Source: JBBQNY01 sp038255255 (GTDB taxonomy: Bacteria > Pseudomonadota > Gammaproteobacteria > Xanthomonadales > Ahniellaceae). Taken from it: DNA of 24,209 bases. Both the position numbers and the translations under genes were made by a program. The stretch lies in contig JBBSLL010000039.1 of NCBI GenBank assembly GCA_038255255.1, forward strand, positions 1 to 24,209, read 5' to 3'. The notes under the pieces were generated by a model that was not told where the DNA came from, ran no database searches, and worked only from the letters and a program-made list of their open reading frames with translations. Shown piece by piece: positions 1 to 5,745 of the stretch (the first letter of the stretch is position 1; each line of letters opens with the position of its first letter).

Positions 1-1
1 G

Positions 2-355
2 AACGGCACGCTGCCGCGTTACCGTCAGCAGGAAATGCTGGGTTACATCAATTCCGAGATCCACAAGAACTACAGCCCGTTGTTCAACAAGAAGACGCTG
101 CCCGAGGTGCGCAAGGAGCGCGAGGACTATCTGCGCAAGCGCTACGCGCTGGTCGAGTCGACGCTTGCAAACGGGCCCTTCCTCTTTGGCGACCAGTTCA
201 CCGCGGCGGATGCCTATCTCTTCACGGTGACCAACTGGGCCAAGGGCGTCGGCGTCGACCTGGGCGAGTTCCCCAATCTGCTCGCGTTCCAGAAGCGCGT
301 CGCAGCGCGACCCGCCGTGCAGGCCGCGCTCAGGGCCGAAGGCCTCGTCAAATAG
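2..355 (+). CDS. gstA: Glutathione S-transferase, C-terminal part (5' end cut by window edge)
   Basis: The reading frame is open from base 2 to a TAG at 353-355, giving about 117 residues; the thioredoxin-like N-terminal domain lies outside the window. What remains is the all-helical C-terminal domain of a cytosolic GST. Visible marks are the helix with NSEIHKNYSPLF, the conserved N-capping box and hydrophobic staple region in FTAADAYLFTVTNWA, and the ending RPAVQAALRAEGL. These closely resemble the proteobacterial beta-class GstA family, which conjugates glutathione to electrophiles in the cytoplasm. The in-frame ATG at 35 is internal, because the homologous sequence continues upstream of it. 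The gene ends 58 bp before zur with no good terminator between them, so read-through is possible, but the two functions are not obviously linked. Confidence 0.88.
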   Translation, partial: NGTLPRYRQQEMLGYINSEIHKNYSPLFNKKTLPEVRKEREDYLRKRYALVESTLANGPFLFGDQFTAADAYLFTVTNWAKGVGVDLGEFPNLLAFQKRVAARPAVQAALRAEGLVK

Positions 356-400
356 CTTCGAGTCCTGCGCGGCGCCCGGCTACAGCCGGCGGCGCGCGGG

Positions 401-406
401 TATCAT
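401..406 (+). promoter_or_regulatory. Possible -10 element for zur (leaderless start?)
   Basis: TATCAT stands out in GC-rich surroundings and ends 7 bases before the ATG of zur. Initiation at the usual distance would place +1 at or next to the start codon, and no Shine-Dalgarno is present. I see no convincing -35 element. This is inference from position and composition. Confidence 0.35.
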
Positions 407-413
407 CGGTTCC

Positions 414-911
414 ATGAAGAAAACCGGGCCCGCGCCCATTCGCAAAGCGCCTGCGAAAGCGCACAGCCACACGCATGCGCCCGCGCGATTCGTACGCGCT
501 GTCGAAATCGTTTGCGAGGAGCGCGGCCTGCGCCTCACGCCGGTGCGCCGGCGCGTGCTCGAACTGATTGCCGCGCAGGCCAAGCCCGTCAAGGCCTACG
601 ACCTGCTCGACAGTCTGCGCGGCGAGCGCCACGGCGCAGCGCCGCCGACCATTTATCGCGCGCTCGATTTCCTGATGGAGCACGGTTTCATCCATCGGCT
701 TTCGTCCATCAACGCCTACACGGGATGCCATCATCCGGAGCACGTGCACGCGGTGCCGTTCTTCATCTGCGACAGCTGCGACAGCGCGATCGAGTTGTGC
801 GATGACGGCGTTGCCGAGTTGATCGACGCGCAGGCCGCGACGCTCGGCTTCATGCCGCAGTCGCAGAGTCTCGAAGTCCACGGACAGTGCGCGCGTTGCC
901 AGCGTGCGTGA
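414..911 (+). CDS. zur: Fur-family zinc uptake regulator Zur
   Basis: This 165-residue protein is a Fur-superfamily repressor that should sense cytoplasmic zinc and bind AT-rich operators. After a basic, His-containing N-terminal extension (about 1-25), the winged-helix domain includes LTPVRRRVLELI (about 41-52) and PPTIYRALDFLMEHGFIHRL (about 77-96). The regulatory metal region reads AYTGCHHPEH (C105, H106, H107, H110). The structural zinc site is formed by two CxxC pairs, C119/C122 and C159/C162, the second at the extreme C-terminus as in Zur. The NAYTGCHHPEH stretch favours Zur over Fur or PerR. There is no clear Shine-Dalgarno before ATG 414; instead a TATCAT hexamer lies at 401-406. The gene stops 10 bp before the favoured start of the M14-like gene, suggesting one transcript. 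Confidence 0.93.
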   Translation: MKKTGPAPIRKAPAKAHSHTHAPARFVRAVEIVCEERGLRLTPVRRRVLELIAAQAKPVKAYDLLDSLRGERHGAAPPTIYRALDFLMEHGFIHRLSSINAYTGCHHPEHVHAVPFFICDSCDSAIELCDDGVAELIDAQAATLGFMPQSQSLEVHGQCARCQRA

Positions 912-921
912 GCGTGCGTGG

Positions 922-2508
922 ATGAAGCAGTCTTCCCGGGTGCGTCGCGCCTCCGCACTTCCGGCGCGTGTCCTGATGCTGGTCGCGTCGTTGGCTGTGG
1001 TGGCTTCGGTGGCGTCGGCGCAGGATTTCCCGCCGCCTGTCCGTCGTGCGGCGGCCGACACCGCGGCGCAGGTCAGGCCTGAAGTTCCTGCGTCTTCCGG
1101 TCGAGCGGATTTCCGCAACGTGCGTGGTGCGGTCGAGCCGGCGGTGCCGTCGGTGCGACGGGATTCCGTCCGGACCCGGGCGCGCGCCGGTGTGGAGCCG
1201 GAGGCCCGAGTCGCGGGCGCACGGCCCGGTTCCGGCCCGAACGAGAACGGGTCTTCCGCCTCCTCGCCTCCTTCCAAGGCGATCGCGCGGCCTGAGCCTG
1301 AGGCTCCCGCAACGGTTGAAATTGCGCCGCAGGACACGTCGTACATGACGTCGAGCGGTGGAGGCGTGCCCCGCCTCGATGCGCGCATCGCACTGGCGCG
1401 TGATCCGAAAGGGTTGAAACAGCTGCCCCTGGACATTCTCGGGCAAGCGGTCGAGCCGGGTCAGCGAGCGGAGTTGCGCTGGGAAGTTGGCGAGTCTTTC
1501 GATGGCGGGGCGACCTTTACCCCGGTCACCGTGATGCACGGACGGCGCCCCGGTCCAACCCTGTGCCTCACGGCGGCCATCCACGGCGACGAACTCAATG
1601 GCATCGAAGTGGTGCGCCGCGTCCTCAACGAGATCAAGCCCAAGTCGCTTCGCGGAACGGTGATCGGGGTTCCGATCGTGAATCTTTTCGGGTTCGCGAG
1701 AGGTACGCGCTACCTGCCGGACCGACGCGATCTCAACCGCTACTTCCCCGGATCGACGCGCGGCAGCGCCGGGTCGCGCATCGCGCGAAGCTTCTTCGAC
1801 GAAGTCGTGCGCCACTGCGATGCGCTGGTCGACTTCCATACCGGCTCCTTCGCGCGTTCGAACCTGCCGCAGGTGCGCGCCGACCTGACCGCCGCGGGTG
1901 TCGTTTCCTTCACGCGCGGATTCGGTGCGATTCCCGTGCTGCACAGTCCGGGATCGCGCGGCATGTTGCGACGGGCGGCGTCCCAGCTCGGAATCGCTGC
2001 AGCCACGTTCGAAGTCGGCGCGCCCGGATTGCTCGAGCCCGACGAGATTGACAAGGCGGCGCAATCCATCCAGACGCTGATGCACCGGCTCGGCATGACG
2101 CGGGGTTACCGGATGTGGTCCGAGCCGCAGGCGGTGCTTTACGCCTCGCGCTGGGTGCGCTCGAACTCTGGCGGCATGCTGTTTTCCACCGTTGAGCTGG
2201 GCGACAAGGTGCGTGTCGGGCAAAGACTCGGCAAGGTTGTCGATCCGGTCCGGAACCGCGAGACCGAAATCGTGTCGCCGCTGCAGGGTCGGCTCATCGG
2301 CATCGCACTGAACCAGCTCGTGTTGCCGGGTTTCGCCGCGTATCACATCGGCGTCGAGCGCAGTGAACGCACGGCCGTGGAAGAGGCGGCGCAGATGCCG
2401 CGTGAGACGCAGGCGGTCGAGACGATGGAGGGCGACGAACTCAACGAGAGCGGCGAGGCCGCCACGCTGGAGCGCACCGAGCCGGGCAACGCCGAGGTCG
2501 AGCGCTGA
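922..2508 (+). CDS. Exported succinylglutamate desuccinylase/aspartoacylase-family (M14-like) protein
   Basis: Starting at ATG 922 gives 528 residues and a classic signal peptide (basic start, LVASLAVVASVASA, cleavage before QDF); a GTG at 904 overlapping zur would add only six residues. Residues about 35-140 are a Pro/Ala/Arg/Glu-rich low-complexity linker. The catalytic part follows: a zinc motif HGDE (H221, E224), then DLNRYFPG, VDFHTGS (third zinc His) and TFEVGAPG carrying the likely catalytic Glu. This order is typical of the AstE/aspartoacylase branch of M14 zinc hydrolases. Near the C-terminus, GQRLGKVVD ... EIVSPLQGRLIGIA looks like the small beta-barrel (barrel-sandwich) module common in this family, followed by an acidic tail rich in Glu. 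The substrate is unknown; family members cleave N-acyl amino acids or small amides. Periplasmic location and the link to zur (a zinc enzyme 10 bp downstream of the zinc regulator) are inferences. Confidence 0.82.
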   Translation: MKQSSRVRRASALPARVLMLVASLAVVASVASAQDFPPPVRRAAADTAAQVRPEVPASSGRADFRNVRGAVEPAVPSVRRDSVRTRARAGVEPEARVAGARPGSGPNENGSSASSPPSKAIARPEPEAPATVEIAPQDTSYMTSSGGGVPRLDARIALARDPKGLKQLPLDILGQAVEPGQRAELRWEVGESFDGGATFTPVTVMHGRRPGPTLCLTAAIHGDELNGIEVVRRVLNEIKPKSLRGTVIGVPIVNLFGFARGTRYLPDRRDLNRYFPGSTRGSAGSRIARSFFDEVVRHCDALVDFHTGSFARSNLPQVRADLTAAGVVSFTRGFGAIPVLHSPGSRGMLRRAASQLGIAAATFEVGAPGLLEPDEIDKAAQSIQTLMHRLGMTRGYRMWSEPQAVLYASRWVRSNSGGMLFSTVELGDKVRVGQRLGKVVDPVRNRETEIVSPLQGRLIGIALNQLVLPGFAAYHIGVERSERTAVEEAAQMPRETQAVETMEGDELNESGEAATLERTEPGNAEVER

Positions 2509-2540
2509 CATCGCGCCGCGCCGGGTTCCGGCTCGTGAGC

Positions 2541-2563
2541 GCGACTGCCTCGATTCGAGTCGC
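2541..2563. other. Small hairpin between the M14-like gene and the MerC-family gene
   Basis: GCGACT at 2541-2546 pairs with AGTCGC at 2558-2563, and CTCGA/TCGAG pairing can extend it with a bulge. No T-run follows, so an intrinsic terminator is not supported. It may simply be a weak RNA fold 33 bp after the stop of the M14-like gene. Confidence 0.2.
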
Positions 2564-2614
2564 AACGCGGGCTGAAGCGGCCGGTTCGGTGGCGCGCGCG
2601 CAGTGCCGACTTCT

Positions 2615-2628
2615 GGTACTTTATAACC
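2615..2628 (+). promoter_or_regulatory. AT-rich promoter/possible Zur half-site before the MerC-family gene
   Basis: The sequence GGTACTTTATAACC is an island of AT in GC-rich DNA with matching ends (GGT...ACC). Its right half TTATAAC matches the conserved half of gammaproteobacterial Zur boxes, while the left half does not. TATAAC (2622-2627) could also serve as a -10 element ending only 5 bases before the ATG at 2633. A Zur operator here would cover the promoter. This is suggestive only. Confidence 0.3.
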
Positions 2629-2632
2629 TTGC

Positions 2633-3079
2633 ATGGAACCCCGGATCGCCAGCCCGAATACGGACCCGAGTGCCGCACTGGACGCGGTCGGAGGGGGGGC
2701 GTCCGCGGTTTGCGCCGTGCACTGCGCGCTCATTCCCGTGGCGTTCGCGCTGTTGCCGAGCGCCACGCACTCGGTCGTGCACAGCCGGGTCGTCGAATCC
2801 CTGTTCATCCTCGTTGCGGCACTGTTCGCGACGTTCGTGATCGGCCACGCGACCCGGCGCCATCGCGAGCCACTGGCGCTGCTGCTGTTGCTGGTTGGCC
2901 TTGGGGTGATGGCGTTCGCGCTCTTTTCGGCTGACCATTCACACTCCGGCGGCCATGCCCTGGCAGCAGCCAGTGGCGGCATGCTGATCGCCGCGGCGCA
3001 CTGGTCGAACTGGCAGAGCACCAAGCGCTGGCGGCGATCGCTGTCGAACTCCTCCGAAGGTGTCGATCCGGGCCGTTGA
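2633..3079 (+). CDS. MerC-domain inner-membrane protein
   Basis: A 148-residue protein with four predicted hydrophobic segments (about 24-40, 58-77, 82-98 and 107-122) and the MerC signature CAVHC (C27, C31) at the start of the first one. MerC proteins were named for mercuric-ion uptake in mer operons, but chromosomal stand-alone members occur without merR/merA, as here, and their metal and role are unsettled. A loop with HSHSGGH between the last segments could bind metal. ATG 2633 is the only start giving the full first helix; no Shine-Dalgarno precedes it, and the AT-rich element at 2615-2628 is nearly abutting. Proximity to zur (two genes upstream on the same strand) suggests a zinc-related rather than mercury-related job, which is inference. 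Confidence 0.8.
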   Translation: MEPRIASPNTDPSAALDAVGGGASAVCAVHCALIPVAFALLPSATHSVVHSRVVESLFILVAALFATFVIGHATRRHREPLALLLLLVGLGVMAFALFSADHSHSGGHALAAASGGMLIAAAHWSNWQSTKRWRRSLSNSSEGVDPGR

Positions 3080-3160
3080 ACAGGCTCACGCGATGCGCAA
3101 CACCGCAGGCTCCGCAACCGTTAAACTCGCCGCCGAATTCGACGATACGGAGACAGCAGC

Positions 3161-3421
3161 ATGGGTAGGGGCGACCGCAAGACCACGCGCGGCAAGATCG
3201 CGAAACGAAGCTATGGCAATGTGCGTCCGCACTCCGAGAAGCCCGAGATGGTGGACGGCGAAGTCCGCCCCGTGGCCCGCAAGGCCGTGAGCAAGTCCGC
3301 CGCCAAGGCCGCGCCTGCCAAGAAGGCACCGCTCAAGGCTGCCACGAAATCCAGCGCACCCGCGAAGAAGGCAGCCGCCAAGGCTCCCGCGAAAACTGCC
3401 GCGAAGAAAACTGCGGGCTGA
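3161..3421 (+). CDS. 30S ribosomal protein THX-like peptide with Lys/Ala-rich tail
   Basis: An 86-residue, extremely basic protein. Residues 1-23 (MGRGDRKTTRGKIAKRSYGN and the next few) closely match the THX family, the small peptide that sits in the head of the 30S subunit. After a short linker, residues about 42-86 are built of repeats of the AAKKA/PAKKA type, like histone H1-type tails, which could bind RNA or DNA. A Shine-Dalgarno (GGAGA, 3151-3155) lies just before ATG 3161, fixing the start. Classical THX is only about 26 residues, so the tail is an extension; longer THX-annotated proteins with such tails are known in proteobacteria. It follows the MerC-family gene by 81 bp and converges on hutI. 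Confidence 0.85.
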   Translation: MGRGDRKTTRGKIAKRSYGNVRPHSEKPEMVDGEVRPVARKAVSKSAAKAAPAKKAPLKAATKSSAPAKKAAAKAPAKTAAKKTAG

Positions 3422-3459
3422 GTCGGCTCGAGGGATGGGCTGGCGAAGCGCCGCCTGTC

Positions 3460-4710
3460 CTATTGCGGGTCGGCCGTCGGGGATGTGCCGACGACGACCT
3501 TTCCGCCCGCAATCACTTTCTGGATCAGGTCACCGCCCAGCCAGTAGCTGAGCTCGGCGGGATCGCGCGTGCGCCACAGGGCGACATCGCAGCGGGCGCC
3601 CACACGCAAGGTGCCGGCGTCGTCCAGACCCAGCGCTCGCGCCGCGTTGCACGTCGCGCCGCGTAGCGACTCGGCCGGAGTCATGCGGAACTGCGCACAT
3701 GCGAGCGCCATGGCGAGGCGCAGGGACACCAGCGGTGACGTTCCTGGATTGAGATCGGTGGCAACCGCCATGGGTACTCCCGCTGCCCGCAAGGCGTCGA
3801 TCGGGGGCAGCCGGGTCTCGCGCAGGCACAGATACGCGCCCGGCAGCAGCACGGCGACGGTGCCCGCGCGTGCCATGGCCGCGATGCCTTCCGCATTGAC
3901 GAACTCCACGTGGTCGGCGCTCAGGCCACCGAATTCGGCAACGAGCGCCGCGCCACCTGTGTCGCTCAACTGGTCGGCATGCAATTTCACCGGCAGTCCG
4001 AGCTCTCGCGCAGTCTCGAAAAGGCGGCGCGTCTGCGCGGAGGTGAACCCGATGTTCTCGCAGAACGCATCCACCGCATCGACCAGTGCCTCGGCGTGGA
4101 GGCGACGCAGCACTTCACAACACGATTCGATGTACGCGTCGGCGCGGCCCGCGTATTCGGGCGCCAGCGCATGCGCGCCCAGGAACGTCGTGCGCACCGT
4201 GATGCCGAGTTCGATCCCGATCTGTCGCGCGACACGCAGCATCGCACGCTCGGTGATGAAGTCGAGGCCGTATCCGGATTTGATCTCCATCGCAGTGACG
4301 CCATCCGCGACCAGCGCCCTGGTCCGCGGGAGGCTCTCCGCAAGCAGTGCCTCTTCGCTGGCCGAGCGCGTCGCTGCAACCGTCGAACGGATGCCACCGC
4401 CCGCGCGCGCGATGTCCTCGTAACTCGCGCCTTCGAGTCGCTGCTCGAATTCGTGCGCCCTCGTGCCGGCGAACACCGCATGCGTGTGGCAGTCGATCAG
4501 CCCCGGCGTAAGCAAGGCGCCCGCGCAGTCGATCGTCTGGTGCGCGCCAGACGCGAGGGAGTCGGGCAACGAGTCGTCGGATCCGAGCCAAGTGATGCGT
4601 CCATCCCTGCTGGCGAGCGCGCCGCACTCGAGCAGGCCGTAACCCGCAGCGCCCTGCATCGTGGCGACACGCGCATTGCGCAGCAGAAGATCACAGGCGA
4701 GAGATTTCAT
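3460..4710 (-). CDS. hutI: Imidazolonepropionase HutI
   Basis: About 416 residues from ATG 4710; a GTG at 4731 would add seven. HutI hydrolyses 4-imidazolone-5-propionate to N-formimidoyl-L-glutamate, the third step of histidine degradation, in the cytoplasm. It is an amidohydrolase-fold metalloenzyme: the metal motif is CHTHAVFAGTRAHEFEQR, followed by the substrate-binding AGGGI segment, KLHADQLS (metal His), ADHVEF, and ATDLNPGTSP with the conserved catalytic/metal Asp. The end LSYWLGGDLIQKVIAGGKVV is typical of the family, and the length is normal. Neither candidate start has a strong Shine-Dalgarno. hutU lies about 1 kb away on the opposite strand, with two small unrelated genes between; hutH, hutC and hutG are not in the window, so the pathway genes are split. 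Confidence 0.95.
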   Translation of the reverse strand: MKSLACDLLLRNARVATMQGAAGYGLLECGALASRDGRITWLGSDDSLPDSLASGAHQTIDCAGALLTPGLIDCHTHAVFAGTRAHEFEQRLEGASYEDIARAGGGIRSTVAATRSASEEALLAESLPRTRALVADGVTAMEIKSGYGLDFITERAMLRVARQIGIELGITVRTTFLGAHALAPEYAGRADAYIESCCEVLRRLHAEALVDAVDAFCENIGFTSAQTRRLFETARELGLPVKLHADQLSDTGGAALVAEFGGLSADHVEFVNAEGIAAMARAGTVAVLLPGAYLCLRETRLPPIDALRAAGVPMAVATDLNPGTSPLVSLRLAMALACAQFRMTPAESLRGATCNAARALGLDDAGTLRVGARCDVALWRTRDPAELSYWLGGDLIQKVIAGGKVVVGTSPTADPQ

Positions 4711-4924
4711 TTCAGGGGGACCGACTTGCACGGGCGATATTCCATGACTTCCGGCAGGGTGGGCGCGCGTGCGAGCCGAGATCGCGCAAATGTCTTTTGG
4801 TCAATTGCGTCCACATTGCAACTTTTGCCTCGCGCGTGGCATCTGAAGGAGAGACAGAAACCGGTGTGGCATAGCAACCCTCCATGCCGACCAGCAACGA
4901 ATGATCAGACCTGGAGTAACCATC

Positions 4925-5233
4925 ATGCCGCAGTCCATAGTCCGCTTCCTGCAGGTTTACGCGAGCGTGGTGATGTTGCTCGTCACCGGTGTCATGGCCA
5001 TCGGCAAGGAGCCCGGCTCGGCCCGCGCCGACTTCGCCAATGTCGAAGCCGCCGTTGCCCATGCCGCCTCACTGCATGCAACGCGCGTCGCGTCCTGGAA
5101 CGATGCGAGGTTCACGTTCGCAATCGGCACTGCCGCGCTACGCGATGTATTGCCCCACGCGTTGTCCCAATCCCGAAGTGCCAGGACGAAGCTCTGCGCA
5201 GAGAAGAGCCTGCGGGTTCGTCAACAGTCCTGA
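4925..5233 (+). CDS. Small protein with N-terminal hydrophobic segment, function unknown
   Basis: This reading frame of 102 residues begins at ATG 4925 with a well-placed Shine-Dalgarno (GGAG at 4915-4918). An in-frame ATG at 4901 lacks one. Residues about 5-25 (FLQVYASVVMLLVTGVMAIG) form a hydrophobic stretch, either a signal peptide or a membrane anchor. The rest is mixed, with Ala-rich helical character (ANVEAAVAHAASLHA) and a basic C-terminus. I do not recognise the family. Codon third positions are GC-rich like those of neighbouring genes, supporting coding. It lies between hutI (divergent) and a convergent small membrane protein gene, and could be a lineage-specific protein or a spurious frame. 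Confidence 0.45.
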   Translation: MPQSIVRFLQVYASVVMLLVTGVMAIGKEPGSARADFANVEAAVAHAASLHATRVASWNDARFTFAIGTAALRDVLPHALSQSRSARTKLCAEKSLRVRQQS

Positions 5234-5264
5234 GCAGGCGCGCGCAGCCCATTGGCCGGCAGCC

Positions 5265-5615
5265 TCAGTCGCTGCCGCCATTGCCGCCTGAATCGCCGCT
5301 ACTTCCGCTGTCGGATTGGGAGTCGGCGCCCGACCTGTGGTCATCGACCCGGGGCGTATCGACGTCGCGGGCAGCATCCGGTTCGCGACTGTGTTCGCTT
5401 TTGCGTGCGCCGCTGCGCGTGCCGTCTGCGGACCCGACCGCCGCAATCCAGGGAGCCGATCCGTCATTGCGCTGATGCGGGAGCTGCCGCCCCTGGCGCT
5501 CCTGTTCCGCGTTTTCCGGTGGAGCCGCATTCCCGCTATTCCACTGCCGGACCGCTCGCCAGATCAGCCACAGCCCCAGCAGGGCGAGTCCGAACAACAC
5601 AATCCGCGCAAACAT
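5265..5615 (-). CDS. Small single-pass membrane protein with Ser/Asp/Gly-rich tail, function unknown
   Basis: 116 residues from ATG 5615, which has a Shine-Dalgarno (AAAGGA) 9 bases upstream. A longer open frame to 5804 would run into hutU and lacks support. Residues about 2-20 (FARIVLFGLALLGLWLIW) form one transmembrane helix, followed by a basic patch (RAVRQW), so the N-terminus is probably a membrane anchor. The remainder is hydrophilic and probably disordered, ending in an acidic Ser/Gly tail (DSGSSGDSGGNGGSD). I do not recognise the family. The gene is divergent from hutU with a 130-bp shared upstream region and convergent with the 4925-5233 gene. Confidence 0.55.
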   Translation of the reverse strand: MFARIVLFGLALLGLWLIWRAVRQWNSGNAAPPENAEQERQGRQLPHQRNDGSAPWIAAVGSADGTRSGARKSEHSREPDAARDVDTPRVDDHRSGADSQSDSGSSGDSGGNGGSD

Positions 5616-5711
5616 GGCCAGGGTCCTTTCGCGAGTGGGACGAGGCGACCGGCTGTCGCAGGCCGATCTTAGTGGTATCGCGCTCGACTGCGACCGCCCT
5701 GCGTTTGCCGC

Positions 5712-5717
5712 GATAAT
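5712..5717 (+). promoter_or_regulatory. Possible -10 element for hutU
   Basis: GATAAT at 5712-5717 lies 28 bases before the hutU ATG, in otherwise GC-rich DNA. No convincing -35 hexamer is found at 16-18 bp. No clear HutC-type operator is visible here. Confidence 0.3.
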
Positions 5718-5745
5718 CCGCGGAGGGCAACTGAGCAGGGCAAGC

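Noticed and set aside
370..400. GC-rich inverted repeat between gstA and zur
   Set aside because: Only a 6-bp core (CCGGCT/AGCCGG) pairs well and no T-run follows, so no terminator is claimed.
850..3117. 755-residue open frame on the minus strand
   Set aside because: It runs antisense to zur, the M14-like gene and the MerC-family gene, has Arg/Pro/Ala-rich composition typical of the opposite strand of GC-rich genes, and has no domain-like sequence.
4790..4830. TTGC ... GCAA inverted match in the hutI upstream region as a HutC site
   Set aside because: It lacks the TGTATA/ACA-type core of known HutC operators and the arms are only four bases.
3910..5475. 521-residue plus-strand frame spanning hutI and beyond
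   Set aside because: Antisense to hutI and through intergenic DNA; composition is that of a shadow frame.
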